64,000 nucleotides of DNA, from contig FJOG01000058.1 of NCBI GenBank assembly GCA_900073065.1, forward strand, positions 161,388-225,387. Direction: 5' to 3'. Both the position numbers and the translations under genes were made by a program. How positions within the stretch are numbered: the first letter of the stretch is position 1; every line of letters starts with the position of its first letter. Source of the stretch: Phialocephala subalpina (taxonomy: Eukaryota; Ascomycota; Leotiomycetes; Helotiales; Mollisiaceae). The notes under the pieces were generated by a model. The model was not told where the DNA came from and searched no databases. It saw only the letters and a program-made list of their open reading frames with translations. Below, piece after piece: positions 43,140 through 53,595 of this stretch.

Positions 43140-44579
43140 ATGGCGAAAAGAAAGCGCAGTACCAACGGCGAATCTGCCCCTGTAGCCGCCACAACCCCAA
43201 GCAAGAAAGTAAAAGCAGCACCATCGACTTCGATCGGCTCTGTCACCATTCAAATTGTAGCGGGGTCCTACGACCGAGTTCTCCACGGCGTCACGGCGAC
43301 CATCTCACCCAAGAACGAAGTCCAATTCGCAGACACCTTCCTCTTCAACGCTCACGCCTCTGCAATCCGATGTCTAGCAATCTCTCCCGCCTCCGCTCCA
43401 TCCCCAAAACAAACCCAAAAAGTCATCCTCGCAAGCGGAAGCACCGACGAACGAATAAATCTCTACCACCTCTCCGCCCATGCACCCTCGAAAATCACAG
43501 TCCCTATCATACCATCCCTCACATCGAAAGCCGTTGTCGAGAACCCGCAGAATCGAGAGCTTGGGTCGCTGCTCCATCATGCAAGCTCGGTCACAGCGTT
43601 ATATTTCCCGAATAGAAGTAAGCTTTTGAGCTCAGCAGAGGATAATACGATTGCGGTGACGAGGACGAGAGATTGGAGTCTACTGTCTACGATCAAAGCC
43701 CCGAATCCGAAACCAGTTGGCAGACCGAGTGGAGATACGGCACCGATGGGTACTGCGCCAAGTGGGGTGAATGATTTCGCTGTACATCCTAGCATGAAGC
43801 TCATGATATCCGTCGGGAAGGGAGAGAAGTGTATGCGATTGTGGAACTTGGTTACTGGAAAGAAGGCTGGTGTGCTGAATTTCGATCGTGGTATACTAGC
43901 CGAAGTTGGGGAAGGCAGACACAGCAGTGGTGAAGGAAGGAAGGTTGCATGGGGCTCGACGGATGCTGGAGATGAGTTCTGCGTTGGCTTCGAGAGAGGT
44001 GTTTTGGTATTTGGTATGGATAGCAAGCCGAAATGCAAGGTCATGCCGGAGCCGAGGACGAAGATACATGAGTTGTGTTATGTTCAGGTTGAGGAAGAGG
44101 ACGATGTTCAGCTTATGGCGCTTTCGACAGAGGATGGCAGGATATTGTTCTACTCTACAAAACAGGCGGACTTGATTGCTGCAAAGTCTGTGGAAGGAAA
44201 GGAAACACCTCTACCGTCTGCGAAATTGATCGCACAGCTCGGTGGAAAAGATGTTGAACTTTCTGGGAGAATCAAGGATTTCTCTATTCTGACTGTGGGA
44301 GAGGGCTCAACGAAAGACTTCATCGTGGTAGCGGCAGGCAGCGATGGTGCATTGCGACTCTGGAAGATCTCTTCTACAGATCTGGCATCACATAGCGACA
44401 AGGTCAAGCAGATTGGGAAGTTACTTGGCACATACGAGACAGGAAATCGGATTACATGTCTGAGGGCATTTGTGATGCTACCAAAGATGGAAGGCGCAGA
44501 GGACGATGACATCGGAGATCTCGAAGGTCTGGAGGAAGACGAGGATGGAGCAGAGAGCAACGACTCTGATAGCGATTAA
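43140..44579 (+). CDS. mak11: 60S ribosome-biogenesis WD40 protein Mak11 (PAK1IP1 orthologue)
   Basis: 479 residues, no intron. A basic nuclear-targeting N-terminus (MAKRKRSTNGE...PSKKVKAAP) is followed by WD40 repeats: FLFNAHASAIRCLAIS, ILASGSTDERINLYHL, LLHHASSVTALYF, LLSSAEDNTIAVTRTRDW, DFAVHPSMKLMISVGKGEKCMRLWNLVTGK, and a final AAGSDGALRLWK. The C-terminus is a strongly acidic tail (DDDIGDLEGLEEDEDG). Repeat order and the HPS.KLMISVGK..KCMRLWNLVTGK block match Mak11, which acts in nucleolar pre-60S maturation, at the Rlp24 placement step in yeast. It is a housekeeping gene, transcribed away from the helicase and close to the repeat block on its other side. Confidence 0.88.
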   Translation: MAKRKRSTNGESAPVAATTPSKKVKAAPSTSIGSVTIQIVAGSYDRVLHGVTATISPKNEVQFADTFLFNAHASAIRCLAISPASAPSPKQTQKVILASGSTDERINLYHLSAHAPSKITVPIIPSLTSKAVVENPQNRELGSLLHHASSVTALYFPNRSKLLSSAEDNTIAVTRTRDWSLLSTIKAPNPKPVGRPSGDTAPMGTAPSGVNDFAVHPSMKLMISVGKGEKCMRLWNLVTGKKAGVLNFDRGILAEVGEGRHSSGEGRKVAWGSTDAGDEFCVGFERGVLVFGMDSKPKCKVMPEPRTKIHELCYVQVEEEDDVQLMALSTEDGRILFYSTKQADLIAAKSVEGKETPLPSAKLIAQLGGKDVELSGRIKDFSILTVGEGSTKDFIVVAAGSDGALRLWKISSTDLASHSDKVKQIGKLLGTYETGNRITCLRAFVMLPKMEGAEDDDIGDLEGLEEDEDGAESNDSDSD

Positions 44580-46262
44580 TGATACCCATTGAATCCCGTC
44601 GCTGCTACAGCACCAGTACTACCCGCCCATGCTCGCCTCCAACTGCTATCTATAGCACCGTATCAATGCCCATAACCAGTGTCAAGTAGTTCTAGATGGG
44701 CGGGGTCTGCACCATTGGAACATCCATTTCCCTCTCCGTAACCACCCCCATATTCGCACTTCGTGGTTTCTAACAGGAAATCACCTAGCTGCAAGTGCAC
44801 ACTGAGAGGGAATCTGGCGAACCGTTGGGCATGTTTTCGGCAGACTTTCTTTAATTCTCGATGCGATTGTGTGTAACGATTCTGCTGGAGAAGGTTCCTG
44901 ATCTTCAATCTTGCGACGAAAGCTCTTGATCTTTGGTATTTCTGTCGGATGCTCTAGTGATCTGAGTATTTTGAAGTTTTCGAGTCTTGATCTTGGTTGT
45001 GCCAAATTCTCGGATGACGTTGGTGGTCTTGCTAAGATAGCGGAGAGGGTTGATTATATGCACAACTGATCCCTCCTTTGCATGTGCAAATTTGCTACCC
45101 CTAGTTGTCGATTCGTCCTCCTTATCTTTGACCTTGTGGTTAACCAATTAGGTCTATATCTATTCTCTGCTATTCGGTATTGAATTTATCCAAACTCGCG
45201 GTACGTCTCTACTTAGGGACTGTTGGATCTATTTCTGTAAGACCCCGCCCAATCAAGCATGCAGCTTCAACCCAGCATGGCCTGGTTATGCCAGCATTTC
45301 TATGCATATCCACAGATAGCAAAGATAGCAGAAATAACAACTGGCAATGCTGTTGACTTGACCAACGTCTGGTTCTACTGAATGTGCGAGTTGCCATGCC
45401 GTTTGGGCCCTCGGAAGTACGCTGACTTTCATCATGAGCCGCCTTACCAGTACCTTGTAGTCAGGTGTTCGTGACCTGAAGGCCAAATCCGAGCAAAGAT
45501 ATGTCTCAATTACAGCACAATCACTGCAGACGACTTGAAACGAAAGCCTTCGAGCGTTGGCGGTATTTTCAAAGGCTGGATGTTGCCATGCCTCACAAGC
45601 TTCAATGTCTCCGTCCTTCTACAGGAATGGGGAAGCTCAGTATCAAGTTTCGTTAAGACTGCATGCAATGTTTTGTCAAGGGACATCCCTCGGTCTAGAA
45701 TTTCGACAGACATCCTTTTTCTTCCTCAACATTCTCGAGCCGCAGTGCTAGTCTCAGGGTACGATCTGAGATTGCTAGCTGTTAGCTAAGGATAGCTCTC
45801 GATGAATGGCAAGCCTTACACAGAAAAAGATGAAAAAGAACCGAGATGTGAGGTGGTACCATCTTGGACATGCGTCTACGAACACAAACACTCAATATTG
45901 ACGGGAAGGATTTACTTCCTTCCTTACGCGAACGTTACGTTTCGGGGGCGCTTGCCAACCAACACTGTGCGACCTTCCAAGACATCACCAGGTGTGACAC
46001 GAGCAATTGTAACTTCATCTTTGGTTTTCAAACGGGAGAAGCCACGATCAGAGGATTTGAATGCCGAAGCACAACATTCGCTTGAAAGAGAGCGGTGAAG
46101 GATTCCCGTACCATCAAGTTGATCTTAAGAATGCAGCGGTTGTTCGGTCACCTTCCTGGGACTAAAGATTACAAAGGTTGGAAAATTCCTAGACTTCTTG
46201 GCAAATCCACTTCTCAACCTCATTCCTACGATTCGCTCTCAACGGAAAGGCGCCCCAAGAAG
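44580..46262. other. Gene-poor stretch bordering the repeat block
   Basis: About 1.7 kb. Apart from the minus-strand remnant at 44663-44950, frames at 45535-45789, 45802-46098 and 46095-46358 (all plus) overlap and shift without a recognisable product. Probably decayed sequence. Confidence 0.35.
44663..44950 (-). pseudogene. Possible terminal exon or remnant of an unknown gene
   Basis: From an AG acceptor near 44950 a frame reads IRQKYQRSRAFVARLKIR, then HAQRFARFPLSVHLQLGDFLLE and TTKCEYGGG, ending YGH and TGA. The composition looks protein-like, and RFARFPLSVHLQLG seems conserved in type, but no ATG-bearing upstream exon could be joined. Weak call. Confidence 0.28.
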
Positions 46263-46745
46263 CACCAGTTTCAGCTCACAGCTCCTCTGGCACTAGCCAC
46301 CTCAGCAGCAGCCATGTACGCCATCCCTCCTTCCCATCTTCTTTACTTGAGACTTTAACCAACTTACATCTCCTTCCCACAGCACAAGCATAGGCTGCTG
46401 GACGGACAACGCCAACCGCGTCCTCCAAGCAAACTTCCTCCGGGTCTCAAGACATGACAACAGAAATGTGCGCAAGCTTTTGCATCAACTATCCTATCTT
46501 CGGAACTAATAATGGCAACTTCTATCTTTCCTATCTAACTAAATTTTTCTGACAAATCATGATGTGGTTGAAGACCCAGTTGACTTGCCACTTAGCAAAT
46601 CAATGCTTCTGCGGGTATCAGCTCTCAAGTGATGCTATCTTCCAAGACCCATCTTGGTTTGGGTGCACACAAGCTTGTGCAGCTGGAAATGGGAAAGAGA
46701 CTTGTGGTGGGCCGTGGGGATTGAATCTTTATATTCATTGTTGTT
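46263..46745 (+). pseudogene. WSC-domain gene fragment with frameshift, truncated at the repeat border
   Basis: Spliced reading gives a hydrophobic leader (FQLTAPLALATSAAA), SIGCWTDNANRVLQ, then after a one-base frame change SGSQDMTTEMCASFCINYPIFGT. An intron to an acceptor near 46593 leads to QCFCGYQLSSDAIF, GCTQACAAGNGKETCGGPWGLNLY. The Cys pattern (GCW, C..FC, QCFCG, C...C.G, CGG...LNLY) is a complete WSC carbohydrate-binding domain, found in fungal wall sensors and secreted oxidases. No start codon precedes the leader, one frame break is needed within the domain, and nothing follows the LNLY end except a pyrimidine-rich tract. So it is a broken copy at the edge of the AT-rich block. Confidence 0.6.
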
Positions 46746-46779
46746 TATCCAGAATAATCACCTCGTTCTGCGGCTCGCC

Positions 46780-46925
46780 AAGCGACAGTGCACGTGACCC
46801 CTCGCCGCTTTTCTCACCCTCGCCTCACCTCGCGCTCACCCTTCCTCACCCTGCTCACCCTCGCCTCACCCACCCTTCACGCGCAGCCTCCACCACCTCA
46901 CCTTCGCTCACCCCGCCTAGCAGCT
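46780..46925 (+). repeat. Irregular CTCACCCTCGCCTCAC-type pyrimidine repeat
   Basis: Repeated CTCACC/CTCGCC/CTCACCCT words fill about 140 bp. The stretch is GC-rich, immediately before composition drops to AT-rich. It marks the boundary between gene space and the RIP block. Confidence 0.6.
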
Positions 46926-47206
46926 CGAAATCCTTAATCACCCTCTATGTGGGTCTTATCTTAGTAGCGCTATTAAGAATATCAACTCCTAGCGAGCAAA
47001 ATAAAAGAGAGCTAAAACAAGTCCCCAGTAATCAGAATAAGCTCTTTATTACCAGAATAGCTTAACGCCCCACCTCCTTTATATTTAACTAAAACTAGAA
47101 TTTAGTCTTTTAATATATATTTTATTTAATTATTATAACTTTTTAATTTTTAAACTCCTTTCTTTATCCTTTTTTCTCTATTTATTTTCTTCTTAAACTT
47201 TATATT

Positions 47207-47555
47207 TGTAACGGTCGGCTCGCTCAGCTAATTGTAGGGTTGGTTGTATATGATAGGGACTAAGTGATTCCAATGAAGAGTAACGTTTAAACTTGGTTAC
47301 TAAGTATAGTGTTAAAATACTGTATTTAAGTTGAATACGAAGCTTTTATCTAAAGGAATCCTATCTACTTATATAGAACCTTCCTACTCTTGGAGTCCAA
47401 AATGGTAAAGTCCCGAACCCGTTTAAAACTCCATCGTTTTAGGACTCCACTACGTGACCGCTAAATCCCGTGTTCCTATGATCTTAGGGTCTACTTATAA
47501 CCGAGCTTACTCGCTTACCGAGCTTATAGTCCATTAGATTATGTGAGTCGTAATA
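47207..47555 (-). repeat. 3' LTR of the Gypsy element (left in this window)
   Basis: Starts TGTAACGGTC and ends GTCGTAATA. It aligns end to end with 53242-53590 with many transitions. The expected terminal CA reads TA in both copies, a CpA to TpA change as RIP would cause. Confidence 0.93.
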
Positions 47556-47568
47556 CTATCCCCCTTCC
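47556..47568 (-). other. Polypurine tract
   Basis: Read on the minus strand, GGAAGGGGGATAG directly abuts the 3' LTR. This is the plus-strand primer site of reverse transcription and fixes the element's orientation. Confidence 0.75.
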
Positions 47569-47674
47569 GATTAGCGTAATCCCGACGCTTAAATTCAAAG
47601 TGAGAATTCTCGCTCTCGCGTCGCATCTTTTTTTCCTTTTTATTTTTTTTTTATTATATCGCCTATTGCACACA

Positions 47675-48024
47675 AAAAAAGAAAAGAGAAGTTGGTACTC
47701 GCTTTGCGTATCGAGAGGTCGAAGCGCCTAATTAAGACATGTTCTTACTGTAGGAGCCACGCCCGCTAATACTTCTTTAATAAATCCGAGTCGCCGCGCT
47801 ATTTCGAGTGTATCCGTTTTAAACGTTCTTACGATTTTGCGGGCTACTTGGAAATAGTAGTTCGCAAACCCGTATATCGTTTCTTTTGTGGTCCTCGGCC
47901 TAAAAAAGCCCCGCTAGCCATCTTTAAGCCTCTTCTAGATTCTATGTTGGATCTTTTTACTTCTTGGCTCTTAACTTTCGAGTTGGACGTTTCCGAGCTC
48001 GAAATGGTTGATCTACTTCTCTAA
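47675..48024 (+). pseudogene. Antisense accessory ORF with Zn2Cys6-like cysteine spacing
   Basis: Plus-strand frame opposite to gag-pol. It reads KLVLALRIERSKRLIKTC, then a cluster at 47740-47832, followed by AGYLEIVVRKPVYRFF, PRPKKAPLAIFKPLL and a helical end (LDVSELEMVDLLL) with TAA at 48022. In the cluster, Cys codons lie at 47740, 47749 and 47809. Tyr codons (TAC/TAT, one G to A step from Cys) lie at 47770, 47800 and 47830, and one TAA is at 47767. Counting those Tyr as former Cys gives C-x2-C-x6-C-x9-C-x2-C-x6-C, the spacing of fungal binuclear zinc clusters, preceded by a basic stretch. No ATG was found. DNA binding is inference. Confidence 0.5.
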
Positions 48025-48121
48025 GCAAACCCGAGTTTTGACGGTGGAACGCTTTAAACTTCTTATAGTAGTTGAAATTCCGTTTGGGTTCTCATGTGTT
48101 TTTCGAATGTAAGTAGTTTTA

Positions 48122-49430
48122 TTATTTGATTAAATACTTGATTTGTTTTCTAATGCGTTGGCAATTTAAGACTTTTTTTATATTGTATTCGGCGTTTGGA
48201 TTAATTAGTTCGATTTCAATTTCTAGAGCTCGCGGTACTCCTAATAGTGCTAATTCGAGGAAAGATATATAAAATACCGGGTGTATATTTATATTATTGG
48301 GTAAAGTAAGCTCGTAATTGATTAGGCTTTTGATTTTCTTAATTTTGTATGGTCCAATTTTCTTGTGATTTAGTTTATCGTTTAATCGCTTTATCTTAAT
48401 ATTTCGGCGAATTAAATAAACTTTATCCCCTTTTTTAAGCGTAAATTCTATACTACGATGTCTATTGTAGTACAGTGCTGACTTAGTAGCCACGAATTGT
48501 ATGTCTTTTATAAGTTTTTCGCGTAAAGACTTCAGTTTATCGATTTGAATCCTAGTATTTTATACTTCCGACTCTATTGAGTGCGGTACTTGATATGCTT
48601 TAAATTCGTACTTATAATTGGCGTAAAAGGGCGAGACTTTCGTGCTCTTTATTATTGCGCTATTGTACGCGAACTATGCTAATAGCAAAAGTTCCGCCCA
48701 ATTATTCTATTAATAATTGACGTAACAATAGAAGTATGTTTTTATAATTTAATTTAATCGTTCTATTTGTCTATTTATTTAAAGGTGGAAAACTGTTAAA
48801 AACTTTTATTTAATTCTTAGTAGTACGATTAAAGTAGTTTAGAATTTCGAAGTAAAAAGTTTGTCTCGATTTGAGATAATCTCGTTTAATACTTTATAAT
48901 TAACTACTATAATTCGCAAGAATGTGTAAACTAAGTCTTTTGTCGTATATATTTTAGAGTATAGGATTATATATACGTATTTCGTGAGTTTATCCGTGAT
49001 TATAAAGATAGCGTCGTATTCAATATTTAATATTAGTTCTTTCGAGGGTAATAGTTTTATCACGAAGTCCTAAGTAATGGATTTCTAAGCGCTTAGAAGT
49101 GTATTCGAAGATCGCATATTACTATAAAAAGTATATTTCGCGGTTTTATTCCGAATGTACGCGTCGTATTTACTAATAACCTCGGTAGCTTTCCCTTTAA
49201 ATCTTAGAATATAGAAATCTTTAGAGATCCGCTCTACGGTTTTCGCAATTCCTTAGTATCTATGAGCCGGGAGTTCATATTGCGTTCCGATGAACTCTGA
49301 TTAAAGGTTCTTGGGAATATAGAGCTTCCTTTGGAATCGTAAGATCTTAAACTCCTTTGTGAACGGTCCTATCGATTATTGTAAAGCTAACTTTGCGACA
49401 AAGTCTTTATCGTAATTTCTTTTAAAATTA
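48122..49430 (-). pseudogene. Gypsy integrase and C-terminal domain
   Basis: The C-terminal part is open (48493-48122): RHRSIEFTLKKGDKVYLIRRNIK, LNHKKIGPYKI, NIHPVFYISFLE, typical of the DNA-binding end of Gypsy integrases. Upstream, the core (49063-48839) has DAIFIITDKLTKYVYII and EIISNRDKLFTSKF. The second motif normally reads SDRD, so the catalytic Asp is now Asn. Stops separate the pieces. Confidence 0.85.
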
Positions 49431-49699
49431 TCGACGAGCGTCGTATCGATTAACTTCGAAATAATAGTAACTATTACTTTATTAAATACTAAACCGCTTT
49501 CAACTTCTTTAAATATCGCGTGTAAAAATAGTTTAACGTCGTTTTAATATTCTAATTTCCGATTAAAAGCATTTACTCTACCGTTCTCTAATCTTTTAAT
49601 ATATAAAATTTTAAAATTATACGTAGTTAACGTTTTAATCCACCGTATTTATTTTCGATTAAATTTTTTCGTTATAATAAAAAATACTAAGTTTTTATA

Positions 49700-50830
49700 A
49701 TCAATATACACTTATATTTAATATTTCGATCTTTCCAAATAAACTCTCTATATTTGAAACGCTTCTATAATCGCAAGCAACTTTTTATCGTAAATCTCGT
49801 AATTTAATTCTACTAGTAATATTTTGCGAAAATAATATACGATTGGCTACTATTTGCCTTACTCGCTAAACTAATTAAACACTACGCTAATTGCAAAATC
49901 TAATGCGTTTATTTCGATAACGATATATTTGTTTAAATCGAACGTGAAAAAGAACGGTGCTTCCGTAAAGCGTTATTTAAACTAATCGAAGGCTTCTTGG
50001 GCTTTATTCGTCCATTCAAATGCTTAATCCTTTTTCGTTAATATTATCAAAAGTACTACTACTACAAAATACTTTTTTATAAAGCGTCGATAGAAGTTCG
50101 CAAATCCTAAAAAAGACTATACGTCTTTGACTGTTTTAAGTGCCTACTAATTGAGCACTATCGATACTTTCGCAGGATTTATCGATAAGCCTCCGATTGA
50201 GACTACATAGCCTAAAAAGTCCGTTTTTTCTACATGGAATTCGTATTTCTCGGGTTTGCAAATTAAGTTCGCATTTTTTAAAGCAATTAATACTACTTTG
50301 ATATCGTCAATGTATTTGGCGAGTGTTTTGGAGTATATTAAGATATCGTCTAAATAATAGATAACCGTGATATCCAAGAATAATCGTAAGACGGTATTTA
50401 TTATGCGCATGTATATGGCTAGCGCATTGATTAGATTAAAGGGTATAATTAGATACTCGTAGTATTCGTACTTTGTTTTAAACGCTATTTTCCACTCTTC
50501 TCCTTTTTTCATTCGGATTAAATTGTACGCTCTACGTAAATTTAATTTATTGAAAATCTTGGCTCTTTAAAGTCTATCGCGTAGCTCGTCCGCTAGCGGT
50601 AATAGGTATCGATTTTTAATAATAATCTCGTTAATCTTTCGGTAATCGATATATAATCGTTTCGATTTATCCTTTTTTGGTACGAATAGTATCGGGTTGC
50701 TTATTAGCGAAGTCGATAGTCGTATAAATCCCTTTGCTATATTCTCGTCGATATATTCTTTAAGCGTCCTCAAATCGTCCGCCGATATTTAATAAATAGG
50801 TAAGTACGGTAGTTCTTTTCCGTCTTATAA
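49700..50830 (-). pseudogene. Gypsy reverse transcriptase and RNase H
   Basis: RT pieces: NPILFVPKKDKSKRLYIDYRKIN (50773-50567); EEWKIAFKTKYEYYEYLIIPFNL and YLDDILIYSKT with the active-site YLDD intact (50512-50147); FLGYVVS. RNase H follows near 49960-49750 with VIEINALDFAI (ETDASDFAI expected, Asp to Asn), YYFRK and LNYEIYDKKLLAIIEAF. Stops occur throughout. Confidence 0.88.
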
Positions 50831-51999
50831 AAGTATTTCGTAGTTTTATTGCCCGTATTAAAAGAGTGCCTCGATCCTTTTTTCGTTTTTAAAGAGGTTC
50901 AAAAACTCGTAGTATTTTATTAGTATTTACTTTAATAGTGGATCCTGGGTATAATATTTTAATTCTCTTAAAAAAGTGGCGCAAACTTCTCTTTAATTAT
51001 TCGTTCTTATTTCGATAAACGAAATTCTGCAAATTTGGCATTTATCGAATATAATTATTTCTTTAATCCAATTAATTATTAAATTATATTATTTAATCTA
51101 TAGCATTCCGAGTATAAATAAATGACCGATATTAATTACATCGAAGCTTATCTTCTCCGTATACTCTCGTCGTATAACCATGATTTGTAGTACGGTTTCC
51201 ATATCGACTTATCCGGAATTTAGAGGGCTTCCGTCGATTGTAATAATAAAATATGATCGTAATTTGATTATTGTGGCCCATTCGTTGTCCAATACCAGTT
51301 GTTTTAACATATAATTGCTTATTACTCCCGAGTCGATCATTACTTTAATTTTATGCACATTTATTTGTACTACATAGAATAGTTGTCCGGCGCTTCCCCC
51401 AATAATACAAACCTCCTTATACTATTATCTACTGAGTACATCTTCCTACCGGCGGCTTGATCCGTCAGCGTAAATGAGTCGGAACACACGCCCTACACTA
51501 AGTAGTGGCTATATTGCTCGTTCGAAGGTTTCTTCGTGATATGTGGAGTTATCCTCCGTGTTTTACTACATTTTTCGGCTCGTACTTTCCGCGAATACTT
51601 CGTAGTATCGTCCTACTATAAGTTCATAATTGAGTATAAAGAGGGCGTCGTTTAATATAAGTAGTTGTTGCATATAGTAATTAGTGCCGTTGCGCTATCT
51701 CTATCCGATTTATCGATGATTTTAATACACGACTTCATACGTTTAATCGTATTCTAATCCTCTCGTATTTAATTGAGGTTCTACGTACAAAGCTCCTCCG
51801 TCTAAGTTCTACTATTTACGTGTGCAAGCTACGAGGCTGTCTTCTCGTTGACAAATATACTACTCCTATCCTACCCGTAAATAGTGTTCTAGCCAAAGAT
51901 TTGGTGCCGTAAGAGACCTCGGTAGTCCCTAATCGTCGTATTTTAATAGTTCCTCATCCTTTGATTCGAAGCCTTCTATAAACAGTTAATAGCGGTTAA

Positions 52000-53180
52000 T
52001 TAAAGTTTTGATTCTATCGAATTATTTTACTAAATCGTTCACGTTATCGTTTATTTTGTCGATTCGTTGCCATTAATTGTCCTTTAAGAGCTTTTCTTTT
52101 GCCGCTCGTCTAGCGAGGTTTACTGTTTACTCCTCTTAGAACCTCCGGAGGTCTTCTTCGAAGATTAGTCGAAACGTTCTTAAATCGTCTTCCAATTCCG
52201 GCCAAGTGGCTTACGAATTGCTCTATTACTCGTCCAATCTTTCACCGTTGTACAATACTCTCCTCGTAATCGCATATACTTAATAAAGTTTATTATAACC
52301 TCCGCGTTTAATCGCATTAATTTGTTTCTTCGAGCGTCCGTTCTATAGTTTGGTTTTCCCATATAAGTTGGCTATATGTCTTAGAAGGCTACATTCGAAG
52401 TATAGCTTCTTATTACGACGTCGATTTATTTCGTCCTTGGAAAGTTGCTTTTTCTTTCTTTTGAAGGTAGCGTCGACCTCTATTAGTGAATTATAGTAGC
52501 TTTAAAAGCCCGAGTTCTTCTTATTTCTATTACTTCCTCCTTTAAACTTACTGGAGTAGTACCCTCTCTTCTTAAGCGCTCGTTCATACAATTTATTATC
52601 GAAGTAGATAGCATCGTCTATTATAGCTTATATCGAGTCGTACTTATCGCGGCGTATCAATTCGTCTTTTACCGCGTCTTTCAACCCCTTATAGAATTGA
52701 ACTATAAAAGCGTTCTCTTTTTAGCCCGTGATTCTACTTATATACTACTGAAACTCTACTGCGTAAACTAATGCCGCTCTAGTCTAGCGCAAGTTGAATA
52801 GTTTGCGTTCTACGACTTTTTCTTTATCTACATTCCCAAACACCTTAGTAATCTTCTCTTTAAATCCCTTAAACGTACCGAAAATCTCTTTAATTAAAGG
52901 GTCCTATTTCGTCGTTTATCCCTCGCAATCGAAATAGTCCTATTAGCTCGTCTCGATCCAATCGAAGGCTGCTCTAATCAAATATCCTATACACCAAAGG
53001 ATTTATTCGTCTTTTATACGGAACATGTTTTCGTTGAATTTAATGTAAAGTGCGTATTGCATTAAATACACTCGAAGTTTGCTTTTAGTACTATCGAAAG
53101 TATCGAGTTCGCGACTCTTAATTTTTTTCGATATTTCCACGATTAGTTTTAATAAAGTAAACTTTAAAGTGCTTTTAAAT
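52000..53180 (-). pseudogene. Gypsy gag region
   Basis: Only scraps remain open, for example 52362-52180 with Arg/Lys-rich residues and ending RNWKTI. Position between the 5' LTR and pol makes it gag. No zinc knuckle could be read with certainty. Confidence 0.55.
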
Positions 53181-53241
53181 AATAACGAAACGGTAAATAT
53201 AGTGGAATATTTAGTTAATATTATAGAGATAATGCTTAAAG

Positions 53242-53590
53242 TGTAACGGTCGGTTCGCTTAATTAATTGTAGGGTTAATTATATGTAATAAGGATTAAGT
53301 AATTCTAATGAAAAGTAACGTTTAAACTTAATTACTAAATATAGTATTAAAATACTGTATTTGAGTTGAGTACGAAGCTTTTATTTAAGGGAATCTTATC
53401 TACTTATATAGAACCTTCCTACTCCTAAAGTTTAGAATAGTGGAGTCCCGAACCCGTTCAAGACTCCATCGTTTTGGGACTCCACCACGTGACCGCTAAG
53501 TCCCGTGTTCCCATGATCCTAGGGTCTACTTGTAATCGAGCTTACTCGCTTACCGAGCCTATGGTCCACTAGATCATGTGAGTCGTAATA
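53242..53590 (-). repeat. 5' LTR of the Gypsy element (right in this window)
   Basis: Starts TGTAACGGTC and ends GTCGTAATA. Same length as the left copy, and followed by the ATATT duplication. Confidence 0.93.
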
Positions 53591-53595
53591 ATATT

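Larger units (their letters stand above)
47207..53590 (-). mobile_element. Complete Ty3/Gypsy LTR retrotransposon, RIP-inactivated
   Basis: 6,384 bp bounded by two 349-bp LTRs in direct orientation (47207-47555 and 53242-53590). The 5-bp sequence ATATT flanks both sides (47202-47206 and 53591-53595) as target-site duplication. The coding strand is minus: gag near the right LTR, then protease region, reverse transcriptase, RNase H, integrase and chromodomain-like end toward the left LTR, with a polypurine tract next to the left LTR. The order RT-RNase H-integrase places it in Ty3/Gypsy. Every coding part is broken by stops from G:C to A:T changes. An extra Cys-rich ORF runs antisense between integrase and the left LTR. 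Confidence 0.93.
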
